Source: Streptomyces cylindrosporus (lineage in GTDB: Bacteria > Actinomycetota > Actinomycetes > Streptomycetales > Streptomycetaceae). From it: a stretch of 64,000 bases of DNA. The stretch lies in contig NZ_JALDAY010000014.1 in assembly GCF_022698165.1 (NCBI RefSeq), forward strand, positions 248,001 to 312,000, written 5' to 3'. Under the pieces are notes generated by a model. The model did not search any database. It was not told the DNA's origin and saw only the letters and a program-made list of their open reading frames with translations. Positions 8,780 through 16,512 of the stretch are shown here, in pieces. The stretch's first letter is position 1. The number at the start of each line of letters is the position of its first letter. Made by a program: the position numbers and the translations under genes.

Positions 8780-8806
8780 GGCCACGCGTTCCACGCGCGC
8801 GTGGCC
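8780..8806. terminator. Hairpin between convergent fdhA and glyoxalase-fold genes
   Basis: GGCCACGCG (8780-8788) and CGCGTGGCC (8798-8806) form a perfect 9-bp stem with a 9-base loop, 18 bases after the fdhA stop and 16 bases before the stop of the convergent gene. There is no U-run, as is usual in Streptomyces. The loop and right arm contain one copy of the CACGCGCGCGTG palindrome. Confidence 0.65.
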
Positions 8807-8821
8807 GCCGCCTGCGCCCTG

Positions 8822-9250
8822 CTAGTCGTAGTGCCGGGCCTCGAAGACGTTCCCGTCCGGGTCGCGGAAGTAGAAGCTGCGGGTGGCGTTCCCGCGGGCG
8901 CCGAAGGAGTCGTAGGAGAGCTCGGAGACAGGGACGGCGCGTTCCCGCAGTCGGCTGTGGAGGGTGTCGAAGTCGGCGCCGGGCAGGGCCAGGCAGACGT
9001 GGTTGACGGGGTGGCCGGCGCTCTCGGCGGCGCCGGGGAGCATCTTCATGCGCTCCGCCATGGAGTGGGGCATCAGGTCGAGGATGGTCTCGTCGTTGAG
9101 CCGTACGGAGGGGAACGGAGCCTCTCCCGAGGTGAACTCGTGGACCCGGACGGGCCTGAGCCCGATCACCTTCTCGTAGAAGTCGGCCGAGGCGACCGGG
9201 TCGCGCACCCACAGGACGACGTGGTCGAGACGTGTCGTGTTGTCCGTCAT
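8822..9250 (-). CDS. VOC (glyoxalase/bleomycin-resistance fold) family protein
   Basis: A 142-residue protein with the paired beta-alpha-beta-beta-beta modules of the vicinal oxygen chelate superfamily. Seen: LDHVVLWVRDPVASADFYEKVIGLRP at the start of the first module, NHVCLALPGADFDTLHSRL at the start of the second, and FRDPDGNVFEARHYD at the C-terminus, where the final Glu is a likely metal ligand. The start is the ATG at 9250 (MTDNTTRLDHV). Members include glyoxalases, ring-cleaving dioxygenases and antibiotic-binding proteins; the substrate cannot be told here. It is divergent from psuG. Confidence 0.9.
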   Translation of the reverse strand: MTDNTTRLDHVVLWVRDPVASADFYEKVIGLRPVRVHEFTSGEAPFPSVRLNDETILDLMPHSMAERMKMLPGAAESAGHPVNHVCLALPGADFDTLHSRLRERAVPVSELSYDSFGARGNATRSFYFRDPDGNVFEARHYD

Positions 9251-9349
9251 GTTCCTCAGGCTGGTGTCGGCCGCCACAGGCCGCAAGTGTTTGACCGGGC
9301 ACGGCGCTCGCCAGACATGAGGGAAGAACGAACGACAGGAGGCAGGCGC

Positions 9350-10258
9350 GTGGTGCTGGTGGTGTCGGAGGAAGTACGCGAGGCGATCGACGCGCGTCGA
9401 CCCGTGGTGGCCCTGGAGTCCACGATCATCGCGCACGGGCTGCCGCGCCCGCGGAATCTGCAGGTGGCGCTGGAGCTGGAGGACGTCGTACGGCGGGAGG
9501 GCGCCGTTCCCGCGACGATCGCGGTGCTGGACGGGCGGCCCCATGTCGGGCTGGACAAGGAGCAGTTGGAGCGGGTCGCGAACGCGGACGGCATCCGCAA
9601 GCTGGGCCACCGGGACCTGCCGCTCGCGGTGGCGTCCGGGGCCAGCGGGGCCACCACGGTGTCGGCGACTGCGCTGCTGGCGGCTCTGGCGGGCGTACGG
9701 GTGTTCGCCACGGGCGGGCTCGGCGGGGTGCACCGGGAGTGGACGGTCACGCAGGACGAGTCGGCCGACCTCGGGCTGCTGGCGCGGACGCGGATCACCG
9801 TGGTGTGCGCGGGAGTGAAGTCGATCCTGGACGTGCCGGCGACCTTGCAGCGGCTGGAGACACTGGGCGTCGCCGTGGCCGGGTACGGCACGGACCGCTT
9901 CCCCGGCTTCTATCTGTCGGACTCGGGGCATCCCGTGGAGTGGACGCTGGAGAGCCCCGCGCAGGTGGCCGACGTGATGCGGGCGCAGGACGCGCTCGAC
10001 GGTCCCGAGTCGTCGTTGATCGTCGCCAACCCCGTGCCCGAGGACGAGCAGCTGGATCCCGAGCTGCACGCGCGCGTACTCGCCGACGCGCTGCACGCGT
10101 GCGAGGCGGAGGGCGTGACCGGCCAGGCCGTGACGCCGTTCCTCCTGGACTATCTGGTACGGCACACCGACGGAGCCTCGCTGGAAGCGAATCTGGCGGC
10201 CGTACGGGGCAACGTACGCCTGGCGGCACGGATCGCGGCGGCCTGGGCCGGGGCGTGA
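9350..10258 (+). CDS. psuG: Pseudouridine-5'-phosphate glycosidase
   Basis: Reversibly cleaves pseudouridine 5'-phosphate to uracil and ribose 5-phosphate. Seen: VALESTIIAHGLPRP (19-33, catalytic Glu), SGASGATTVSAT (97-106), and CAGVKSILDVPATLQRLET with the catalytic Lys157, plus the family blocks TGGLGGVHR and TDRFPGFY. The 302 residues match the family. The start is the GTG at 9350, seven bases after a perfect AGGAGG; an upstream ATG at 9317 is the alternative. The stop overlaps the next GTG start (GTGA), so the following sugar-kinase gene is translationally coupled. Together they look like the salvage pair kinase plus PsuG for modified-RNA breakdown. Confidence 0.96.
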   Translation: MVLVVSEEVREAIDARRPVVALESTIIAHGLPRPRNLQVALELEDVVRREGAVPATIAVLDGRPHVGLDKEQLERVANADGIRKLGHRDLPLAVASGASGATTVSATALLAALAGVRVFATGGLGGVHREWTVTQDESADLGLLARTRITVVCAGVKSILDVPATLQRLETLGVAVAGYGTDRFPGFYLSDSGHPVEWTLESPAQVADVMRAQDALDGPESSLIVANPVPEDEQLDPELHARVLADALHACEAEGVTGQAVTPFLLDYLVRHTDGASLEANLAAVRGNVRLAARIAAAWAGA

Positions 10259-11274
10259 CGGCGGGGGTCGGTGGGGCGGCGGGCGCTGATGGCACGGGCT
10301 CATCGGTCGCGGCTCCCGGCAGTGGGGGCGCAGTGACGGGTGCGCCTGGTCCGCAGGCCGGGGCGCTGCTCGTCGTCGGGGATGTGGTCACCGATGTCGT
10401 CGCCCGGCATCGGGGGGCGCTGGCCGTGGGGACGGACACGGCTGCCGTCATTCGGAGGGTGCCGGGTGGGGCGGGGGCCAATGTGGCCTGCTGGGCGGCG
10501 CATTGGGGGTGGCCCGAGGTGCGGCTGCTCGGGCGGGTGGGGGTCGACGCGGCGGACTGGCACGAGCGGGAGCTGGCCGGGTGCGGGGTGCGGCCGCGGC
10601 TCGTCGTCGATCCGGAGGCGCCGACCGGGACGGTGATCTGCCTCGTCGCCACGGAGGACTCGGCCGAGCGGACGTTCCTGACCGACAGCGGGGCGTCGAT
10701 GCGGCTGGATCCCGGGGACTGGTCGGAGACGTTGCTGGACGGCGTGGCCCGGCTGCATCTGTCCGGCTATCTGCTGTTCTCCGAGCCGAGCCGGGCGCTG
10801 GTGGCGGTGGCGCTGGAGTCTGCACGCGCGCGTGGCGTGCCGGTGAGTCTGGATCCCGCGTCGGCGGGCTTCCTGCTGGAGCTGGGCGTCGACCGGTTCC
10901 TGAAGCTCGTCGAAGGCGTGGACCTGCTGCTACCCAGCCGGGACGAGGCGTGCCTTCTCACGGGGCTGCCCAACGCGGCGGACGCGGCGGCGGAGCTGAG
11001 CCGGCACATCCCGCTGGTGATCATGAAGCAGGGCGCGGATGGAGCGCTGGTGGCCCGCGGCGGCACGGTACGCGCGCGCGTGCCGGCCGCACGGGCGACC
11101 CCGACGGACACCACGGGCGCCGGCGACGCCTTCACAGGCGCGTTCCTGGCCACGTTGCTCGCGGGCGCGGAACCGGAAGAGGCGGCGCGGGAGGGCTGCC
11201 GGGCGGGGGCGATGGCCGTCGAACGGGTTGGGGGGCGACCGCCGGGGCGGGCTGAGGGACTGGGCCGAGGGTGA
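10255..11274 (+). CDS. PfkB family carbohydrate/nucleoside kinase (probable pseudouridine kinase)
   Basis: A ribokinase-fold protein with both PfkB signatures: GGAGANVACWAAHWG near the N-terminus and DTTGAGDAFTGAFLA near the C-terminus (Asp general base and anion hole). The start is the GTG at 10255 overlapping the psuG stop; a later in-frame GTG at 10333 would remove a Gly/Ala-rich lead of 26 residues. Known: pseudouridine kinase supplies the phosphate ester that PsuG cleaves, and the two genes often sit together, so pseudouridine is the inferred substrate. Oddly, the last codons and the stop lie inside the first unit of a degenerate G-rich repeat (GACTGGGCCGAGGGTGAGG) that continues past the gene, so the C-terminal tail is probably not conserved. 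Confidence 0.88.
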   Translation: MTAGVGGAAGADGTGSSVAAPGSGGAVTGAPGPQAGALLVVGDVVTDVVARHRGALAVGTDTAAVIRRVPGGAGANVACWAAHWGWPEVRLLGRVGVDAADWHERELAGCGVRPRLVVDPEAPTGTVICLVATEDSAERTFLTDSGASMRLDPGDWSETLLDGVARLHLSGYLLFSEPSRALVAVALESARARGVPVSLDPASAGFLLELGVDRFLKLVEGVDLLLPSRDEACLLTGLPNAADAAAELSRHIPLVIMKQGADGALVARGGTVRARVPAARATPTDTTGAGDAFTGAFLATLLAGAEPEEAAREGCRAGAMAVERVGGRPPGRAEGLGRG

Positions 11275-11640
11275 GGGGCTGGGCCGAGGGTGAGAGGCGG
11301 GGCGGAGATGAGGAGCTGTGGCAGGGGTTGGAGACGGGGGCGGTGATGAGGAACTGCGGCGGGGGGGAGGGCCGGGCCGAGGATGAGGAGCGGGCCGAGG
11401 ATGAGGAGCGGGGCGGAGATGACGAGCTGAGGCCGGGACGAGAGACGGGGGTGGCGATGAGGGACTCCGGCGGGGCCGAGAGGCGGCGGTGGCGACGAGG
11501 ACTGCGGTGGGGGCGAGGAACTGGGCCGACGGCGAAAAGGGGGGCGGAGATGACGAGCTCCGGCAGGGTGAGGCACTGAACCGAGGATGAGAAGCGAGGC
11601 GGAGATGACGAGCTGACGCGGGGCGAGTAGCTGGGCGGAG
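11247..11640 (+). repeat. Degenerate G-rich tandem repeat block after the PfkB gene
   Basis: About 370 bases beyond the PfkB stop are made of degenerate units such as CTGGGCCGAGGGTGAGG, GGGCGGAGATGACGAGCT and GGCCGAGGATGAGGAGC, strongly purine-rich on the plus strand. The first units lie inside the gene's 3' end. Reading frames across it are low-complexity, rich in Gly/Arg/Glu, and interrupted. I see no gene. Confidence 0.8.
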
Positions 11641-11925
11641 CCCTCTGCGCCCGCAGCCCCGCGGCCTCGCCTACTCCCCCGCCCACTCTCTGCCGCCTAG
11701 CCCCGCTTCCCCGCCGCCTCGCTCGCGCCTCCTGCCGCCTCGCTCAACCTCCGCCGCCTCGCTCACACCCCCTGCCGCCTCGCCCGCACCCCTGCCGCCT
11801 CGCTCACACCCCCTGCCGCCTCGTCCGCTCCCCCGCCGCCTCACCCACCCCCGCCGCCTCGCTAAACCTCCACCGCCTAGCTCAACCTCCTCCGCCTCGC
11901 CCACACCCCCGTCGCCTACGCCTTC
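11641..11925 (-). repeat. Degenerate tandem repeat (about 20-bp units) after the methyltransferase gene
   Basis: About a dozen units beginning GCCGCCTCGCTC followed by a short C-rich tail (for example GCCGCCTCGCTCACACCCCC), with lengths varying between about 17 and 21 bases. The plus strand is pyrimidine-rich, so the purine-rich strand is that of the converging methyltransferase gene, whose last few codons overlap the array. No credible gene. Confidence 0.8.
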
Positions 11926-12710
11926 CTCCCCCACGCCGAAATCATCGGCGCCGTCGCCAGGTCCATTCCCCCGGCCTCGACGTTTGCCAGGTGGCGGTCG
12001 ATGTCCTCGGGTGTGGCGATGCCCGCTTCGAGGAGTTGGGGGCGGATCTGGCGGACGGTGGCGGATTCGAGGGCCGCGCAGGACTGGGAGGTCAGGGGGA
12101 AGTACGCGTCGGCCTCCACTCGGCGCAGGCCGTGTTCGCGCAGCAGGCGCGGGAGTTGGCGGCCGTACGAGAGGTCCGCGCCGCGGTCAGCGAGGAGTTG
12201 GCGGAAGCCCTGGCGGAGGCGGTTGGCGAGGCGCTGTTCCGGGCCGTGTTCGTCGGGGCAGGCCAGGGGCTGGAGCGCCGGGTCGGCGTCCTCCAGCAGG
12301 AGGCGGCCACCGGGGCGCAGGGCCTTGATCATGGAGCGCAACGCCCGTTCGCGGTCCGGGACATGGACCAGGACCAGCCGGGCGTGCACCAGGTCGAAGC
12401 CCTCCCCCGGCGGCTCCTCGCCGGCCACGTCGTGGACGCGCACGTCCACCGGCGGCCGGGCGGCGGCCGCGAGCCGCGAGGTGTCGATGTCGGTGGCGAC
12501 GACCTTTCCGGTCGGGCCGACCTTCTTGGCCAGCCAGGACACCACCGACGTACCGCCCGCGCCGACCTCCCAGCAGCGCCAGCCGGGGCCGATGCCGAAT
12601 CCTTCGAGGTGCCGGAAGGTCGTGGGGTCGAAGAGGGTGGCGAAGGCGTCGAAGCGCTCGCCCGCCTCGGACTGCCGGTTGTCGAGGAGATACCCGTCGG
12701 ATCGCGTCAT
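11916..12710 (-). CDS. Class I SAM-dependent methyltransferase
   Basis: A 264-residue Rossmann methyltransferase. Seen: the SAM-binding motif CWEVGAGGTSVVSWLA near residue 45, the acidic post-motif VVATDIDTSRL, FDLVHARLVLVHVPDRERAL (motif II region) and LRPGGRLLLEDADP (motif III). The GxGxG is in the looser EVGAGGTS form common in actinobacterial small-molecule methyltransferases. The start is the ATG at 12710 (MTRSDGYLLDN). The acceptor is unknown. It is divergent from corA with 242 bases between the start codons, and its 3' end runs into the repeat block at 11641-11925. Confidence 0.9.
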   Translation of the reverse strand: MTRSDGYLLDNRQSEAGERFDAFATLFDPTTFRHLEGFGIGPGWRCWEVGAGGTSVVSWLAKKVGPTGKVVATDIDTSRLAAAARPPVDVRVHDVAGEEPPGEGFDLVHARLVLVHVPDRERALRSMIKALRPGGRLLLEDADPALQPLACPDEHGPEQRLANRLRQGFRQLLADRGADLSYGRQLPRLLREHGLRRVEADAYFPLTSQSCAALESATVRQIRPQLLEAGIATPEDIDRHLANVEAGGMDLATAPMISAWGRKA

Positions 12711-12952
12711 GCCGCGATCATCCCAGTTGCCCGGCTTGCCGGGAGTGGTCGACGCGACGCTATGGCGAGATGTCCGGCGCCCGCGGGAGCGGGCACCTTC
12801 GTCCACAGGCGGGAACAAAGCGGAATCTTCTGTTCCCACAGGCTCACCTGCCGCTTACGCGGACCTGGCAAACTGGCTCGCCAGAGCGCAGGAGACGGCA
12901 GATCCGCCGGCTCCCGCGCCGAGCCCGAGGAGATCCACGCAAGGAGATCCAG

Positions 12953-14080
12953 ATGTCCATGGCAGGGAATCTGCGGAAGGTCACGAGCCTCGGCAGGGTC
13001 GGTGGCCTTCGCAAGGTGGCACGGCTGGCCCGGCGGCGCCCCCGCGTCGACCTGAGCCACCCGGCCAGGTCCCCGCTGGGCTCCTCGGTGGTCAACTGCG
13101 TGACCTACCGGGAAGGCGTGCGGGTACCCGAGGGCAGCGACCTGGTCGACACCGTGGAGAAGGTGCGCAAGAGCAGGGACGGTTTCGTGTGGCTCGGTCT
13201 GCACGAGCCGACGGACCAGGAGTTCGCCGGCATCGCCGAGCTCTTCGACCTGCATCCGCTGGCGGTCGAGGACGCGGTCGAGGCACATCAGCGCCCGAAG
13301 CTGGAGCGGTACGGCGACACGCTGTTCGCCGTGTTCAAGACGGTCTGCTACGTCGAGCACGAGCAGCTGACCGCGACCAGCGAGGTGGTGAACACCGGCG
13401 AGATCATGGTGTTCGTCGGCGAGGAGTTCGTGATCACGGTACGGCACGGGATGCACGGCTCGCTGGGCCCGCTGCGCGAGGAGCTGGAGTCCGACTCCCG
13501 GCAGCTCGCGAAGGGGCCGGCGGCGGTGCTGCACGCGATCGCGGACCATGTGGTGGACGACTATCTGCACGTCACCGACCAGGTCCAGGCGGACATCGAC
13601 CAGGTGGAGACGGACGTGTTCGCGGAGAACGGCGCGCGGGCCGACCCCGGCCGGATCTACCAGATGAAGCGTGAACTCCTGGAGCTCAAGCGGGCCGTGG
13701 CGCCCCTGGCCGGCCCGCTCGACGACCTGGCCACCAGGCCGAGCCGGGTGGTCGGCCCGGAGATACAGGCCTACTTCAGGGACGTCCTCGACCACCTCAT
13801 GCGGGCGAAGGAGCAGATCGCCTCGTTCGACGAACTGCTCAACTCGATCCTGCAGGCCCACCTCGCGCAGGTCACCGTGGCCCAGAACGAGGACATGCGC
13901 AAGATCACGGCCTGGGCCGCGGTGATCGCCGTACCGACGATGGTCTGCGGTGTGTACGGCATGAACTTCGATCACATGCCGGAGCTGCACTGGAGGTTCG
14001 GGTACCCCCTGGTCATAGGCGCGATATCCGTGGCCTGCCTGGTGCTGTACCGGGGCTTTCGGCGCAACGGCTGGCTGTGA
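12953..14080 (+). CDS. corA: CorA family magnesium/divalent cation transporter
   Basis: A 375-residue inner-membrane channel for Mg2+ (also Co2+/Ni2+ in some members). Seen: a large cytoplasmic domain with long helices (residues 1 to about 315), then two C-terminal transmembrane helices carrying the diagnostic YGMNFDHMPEL, with the GMN selectivity motif at the end of the first. The ATG at 12953 follows AAGGAG by 6 bases. The SD-containing decamer AGGAGATCCA occurs twice (12928-12937 and 12942-12951), 14 bases apart. No Mg riboswitch could be recognised in the 242-base upstream region. Confidence 0.96.
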   Translation: MSMAGNLRKVTSLGRVGGLRKVARLARRRPRVDLSHPARSPLGSSVVNCVTYREGVRVPEGSDLVDTVEKVRKSRDGFVWLGLHEPTDQEFAGIAELFDLHPLAVEDAVEAHQRPKLERYGDTLFAVFKTVCYVEHEQLTATSEVVNTGEIMVFVGEEFVITVRHGMHGSLGPLREELESDSRQLAKGPAAVLHAIADHVVDDYLHVTDQVQADIDQVETDVFAENGARADPGRIYQMKRELLELKRAVAPLAGPLDDLATRPSRVVGPEIQAYFRDVLDHLMRAKEQIASFDELLNSILQAHLAQVTVAQNEDMRKITAWAAVIAVPTMVCGVYGMNFDHMPELHWRFGYPLVIGAISVACLVLYRGFRRNGWL

Positions 14081-14098
14081 CGGATCCCGTCGGGGAGA

Positions 14099-14527
14099 TC
14101 AGGACGTCGCGCCCCTGGCGTAGACGCTGTGGGCGAAGTCGGCGATCTGGTCCTCCGTCAGGTGCCGGGCCAGGTCGGCCTCGCTGATCATGCCGACCAG
14201 CCGCTTGTTCTCGATGACGGGGAGCCGGCGGATCTGGTGGTCCTGCATCTCCCGCAGCACATCGCTCACGTCGGCGTCCGCCTCGATCCAGCGCGGGGTG
14301 CCCTGGGCCATCTCTCCGGCGGTGACCTTGGCCGGGTCGTGGCCCATGGCCACGCAGCCGACGACGATGTCACGGTCGGTGAGAATGCCGCAGAGCCGCT
14401 CGTTCTGGTCGCTGATGGGCAGGGCTCCGACGTTCAGCTCGCGCATCAGCTGGGCCGCGCGGTCCAGGGTCTCGTGGGCGGGGATCCACTGGGCGCCCCG
14501 GTGCATGATGTCTGAGGCGGTGGTCAT
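14099..14527 (-). CDS. Tandem CBS-domain protein
   Basis: A 142-residue protein that is essentially two CBS domains: MTTASDIMHRGAQWIPAHETL...LCGILTDRDIV (about 1-60) and MAQGTPRWIEADADVSDVLREM...RLVGMISEADLARHL (about 75-130). Such stand-alone pairs bind adenine nucleotides and resemble the hypoxic response protein Hrp1 of mycobacteria. The ATG at 14527 follows GGGAGG. It converges with corA, the stops being 18 bases apart. The ligand and partner are unknown. Confidence 0.93.
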   Translation of the reverse strand: MTTASDIMHRGAQWIPAHETLDRAAQLMRELNVGALPISDQNERLCGILTDRDIVVGCVAMGHDPAKVTAGEMAQGTPRWIEADADVSDVLREMQDHQIRRLPVIENKRLVGMISEADLARHLTEDQIADFAHSVYARGATS

Positions 14528-14650
14528 GGAGTACCTCCCGGTGCCGGACGACCGGCGCGGCGCGGGGAGGCACCGCTGGGCCCGGAGTCCCGGCGCCCTA
14601 CATTCTCGCCGCGCGGCAGAGCGGGCGCACGTGGAACTCCGCGGTAACCG

Positions 14651-14672
14651 CCGCCCCGGAGGGCCGGGGCGG
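14651..14672 (-). terminator. GC hairpin downstream of the PPOX gene
   Basis: CCGCCCCGG (14651-14659) and CCGGGGCGG (14664-14672) form a perfect 9-bp stem with a 4-base loop, 13 bases past the stop of the PPOX gene on its strand. A good intrinsic-type terminator candidate without a U-run. Confidence 0.7.
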
Positions 14673-14685
14673 ACGCCCGCCGGGT

Positions 14686-15099
14686 TCAGGCGGAGAAGCC
14701 CAGGATCTTCCGTGGCACGACACGGATGATCACGCGTACCTCGTCGTCCTTCTCGCCGGGCGGGTCGATGCCGAGGTACTTGTGCGAGAGCTCGTGCGGG
14801 AGGCGCTTTTCCTCGTCGGGGAGGATCTCGGCGGTGCCGCGGATCTCGACCGAGGTATAGGGGTTGGTGAGGTCGAAGACCGTGAGGCTGATGCGGGGGT
14901 CGCGGCGGAGGTTGCGCACCTTCTGGCGGCCGTCGGTGGAGGAGAAGAGCACGGTGTCGCCCTCGCGCTTGATCCAAACGACGGAGTTCTGCGGGGCGCC
15001 GTCGGGGCCGAGGGTGGCGACGCCGGCGAAGTTCTTGCCGTCGAGGAGGGCGCGGACGGGATCGGAGAAGGAGAGCGCAGGTGTGGTGGAGATCGTCAT
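14686..15099 (-). CDS. PPOX-class (F420/FMN-dependent) oxidoreductase
   Basis: A 137-residue split-barrel flavoprotein of the pyridoxamine-phosphate-oxidase-like superfamily. Seen: FAGVATLGPDGAPQNSVVWIKREGDTVLF at the first strands, KVRNLRRDPRISLTVFD for cofactor phosphate contacts and YTSVEIRGTAEI. In actinobacteria this family is mostly F420-dependent, so F420 is the likelier cofactor, but this is not decidable by eye. The ATG is at 15099. A perfect 12-bp palindrome (15117-15128) sits 17 bases upstream next to an AT-rich TAATTA, suggesting control by a dimeric repressor. Confidence 0.88.
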   Translation of the reverse strand: MTISTTPALSFSDPVRALLDGKNFAGVATLGPDGAPQNSVVWIKREGDTVLFSSTDGRQKVRNLRRDPRISLTVFDLTNPYTSVEIRGTAEILPDEEKRLPHELSHKYLGIDPPGEKDDEVRVIIRVVPRKILGFSA

Positions 15100-15109
15100 G
15101 GGGCCACGG

Positions 15110-15128
15110 TAATTAGATGCACGTGCAT
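15110..15128 (-). promoter_or_regulatory. Promoter/operator of the PPOX gene with perfect palindrome
   Basis: ATGCACGTGCAT (15117-15128) is a perfect palindrome directly upstream of TAATTA (15110-15115), a plausible -10 placed 10 bases before the ATG. An operator covering the -35/-10 spacer would block transcription. No regulator gene is adjacent, so the binding protein is unknown. Confidence 0.55.
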
Positions 15129-15217
15129 TGAAAAGCGGTTTGCCGGATCGACTTCGTGATCCAGGTGGTCCACGTGATCCAGGTGGTTGGGTGATCCAGG
15201 TGGTCGAGTGATCCGGG

Positions 15218-15859
15218 TCAGCCGTTCCACGCCGGGTGGCGCGGGTCGTCTGCGCGGACCAGTACGTCGGCTGTGCCGGCCGGGTCGGTCTCGGCCTCGT
15301 AGCGCTCGTAGGCGGGGAGGGTCCAGTGGTCGGGCTCGGGGGTGCGGCGGCGCAGGGCGCCGGGTGAGAGGAGGACGTGGACGGTCAGGTCGAAGGGGAA
15401 CCAGTGGCGCAGCAGGAGGGGGCCGTGCAGCAACAGGAGGCCGCCGGGCGGGAGTTGGACGTAGGGGCTGCGGGTGGCTCGGTCGGCGACCGGGTCCCAG
15501 AGGTCGGGCAGGACGCGGCCGTCACCGCCGGGTTCGAGGGGGCCGAAGACCTCGCGCCACAGGGCGCGGGTGTCGAACCAGCCGTCGTAGTAGGCGTCCA
15601 CGTCCTGGTGGCCGTACTCCAGGCGGAGCGAGGCCGGGCGCAGGAAGCCCTCCGTGCCGATGGTCAGCGAGGGGCGGCCATGTATGCGCAAGGCTTCGGC
15701 GACGCGTTCGGCGAGGTCTCCGGGGCGGGCCGCCGGGGCGCCGTCGAAGGCGATGCGGGGCCAGGGGCTGCCGTCGGCCGGTTTCAGGTCGAGCAGGCGC
15801 TCGGCGAGGAGGTCGCCGAGCCGGTCCCAGGTGATCGCTTCGAGTCGCACACGGCCCAT
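15218..15859 (-). CDS. Uridine-kinase-like protein with a degenerate P-loop
   Basis: 213 residues related to the uridine kinase/NRK fold. Seen: PRIAFDGAPAARPGDLAERVAEAL stands where kinases have IAIDGxxGxGKT, so the Gly-Lys-Ser/Thr of Walker A is absent. Downstream, TEGFLRPASLRLEYGHQDVDAYYDGWFD and LPPGGLLLLHGPLLL match the family's phosphate-acceptor and strand motifs. From memory, actinobacteria carry a family with this same degenerate loop annotated as uridine kinase; a catalytic role is therefore doubtful. The start ATG at 15859 is followed by MGRVRLEAIT. It is on the same strand as the PPOX gene, 118 bases upstream of that start. Confidence 0.8.
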   Translation of the reverse strand: MGRVRLEAITWDRLGDLLAERLLDLKPADGSPWPRIAFDGAPAARPGDLAERVAEALRIHGRPSLTIGTEGFLRPASLRLEYGHQDVDAYYDGWFDTRALWREVFGPLEPGGDGRVLPDLWDPVADRATRSPYVQLPPGGLLLLHGPLLLRHWFPFDLTVHVLLSPGALRRRTPEPDHWTLPAYERYEAETDPAGTADVLVRADDPRHPAWNG

Positions 15860-15945
15860 GATGCGCCAGGGGGTGGCCGGGGTGCGTGGCGCGTGGGCGG
15901 TCCGACGGATCGGGGCGCCGCTTCGCCGCTCGCCGCTTCCCTGTC

Positions 15946-15999
15946 GGCAGTACTGGCAGTACTGGCAGTACTGGCAGTGAGGGCAGTACCGGCAGTGCG
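15946..15999. repeat. 9-bp tandem repeat, six units
   Basis: Three perfect units GGCAGTACT (15946-15972) followed by GGCAGTGAG, GGCAGTACC and GGCAGTGCG up to 15999, in the gap between the uridine-kinase-like gene and the HxlR gene. Each unit junction forms the palindrome AGTACT, so the array could also fold or bind protein. Confidence 0.85.
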
Positions 16000-16014
16000 G
16001 TCAGGTCGCGCCGC

Positions 16015-16413
16015 TCAGGGTGCTTCTTGTTCGTGGGCGGTGCGGGCGGCGAGCAGGAGCGGTAGGTGGGTTCGGCTCCAGGTGCGGGCTGCGTCAAGGA
16101 GGGGAAGGAGGGATCGGCCGAGGGGGGTGAGGGTGTATTCGACTCGGGGTGGGTTCTCGTCGTAGGAGGTGCGGGTCAGCAGACCGTCGCGTTCCATCGC
16201 GCGCAGGGTTTCGCTGAGGACCTTGGGGGTGACGGCCCTGAGCGGGGCGCGGAGTTCCGTGAAGCGGCGCGGGCCGTCTTCGAGGCAGCGGATGACCATG
16301 CCGGTCCACTTGTCGCCGACGCGGAAGGGCATCGCCGAGGAGGGGCAGAGGGGGTCGAACATGTCGGGGTCCAGCGGGGCGGGGCGCCGGGTGCCGGACG
16401 GGGAGTCGGTCAT
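16015..16413 (-). CDS. HxlR family winged-helix transcriptional regulator
   Basis: 132 residues with the HxlR layout: GDKWTGMVIRCLEDGPRRFTELRAPLRAVTPKVLSETLRAMERDGLLTR (recognition helix and wing) and YTLTPLGRSLLPLL at the end. The usual N-terminal conserved Cys before the domain is present as DPLCPSS. The ATG at 16413 is preceded at 6 bases by TAACCT on its strand, suggesting leaderless transcription. It is divergent from an NAD(P)-binding oxidoreductase with about 100 bases between the starts, a classic HxlR arrangement in which the regulator controls the neighbour, often in response to electrophiles or quinones. Confidence 0.93.
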   Translation of the reverse strand: MTDSPSGTRRPAPLDPDMFDPLCPSSAMPFRVGDKWTGMVIRCLEDGPRRFTELRAPLRAVTPKVLSETLRAMERDGLLTRTSYDENPPRVEYTLTPLGRSLLPLLDAARTWSRTHLPLLLAARTAHEQEAP

Positions 16414-16512
16414 CGGTCGAGGTTAGCGCCGATACCGTTGAAGTAACCGGGGTCTGTGCTTCTAACGTCCAGGTCAGGCGGCCAAGTGCGCTGCCGGGCA
16501 AGGGGGTTGGGC

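Noticed and set aside
11671..11934. 87-residue minus-strand frame rich in Gly, Arg and Glu
   Set aside because: It is a translation of the 20-bp repeat array, with no ribosome site or domain.
12711..12952. Magnesium riboswitch before corA
   Set aside because: No M-box-like conserved blocks or long paired helices could be recognised by eye.
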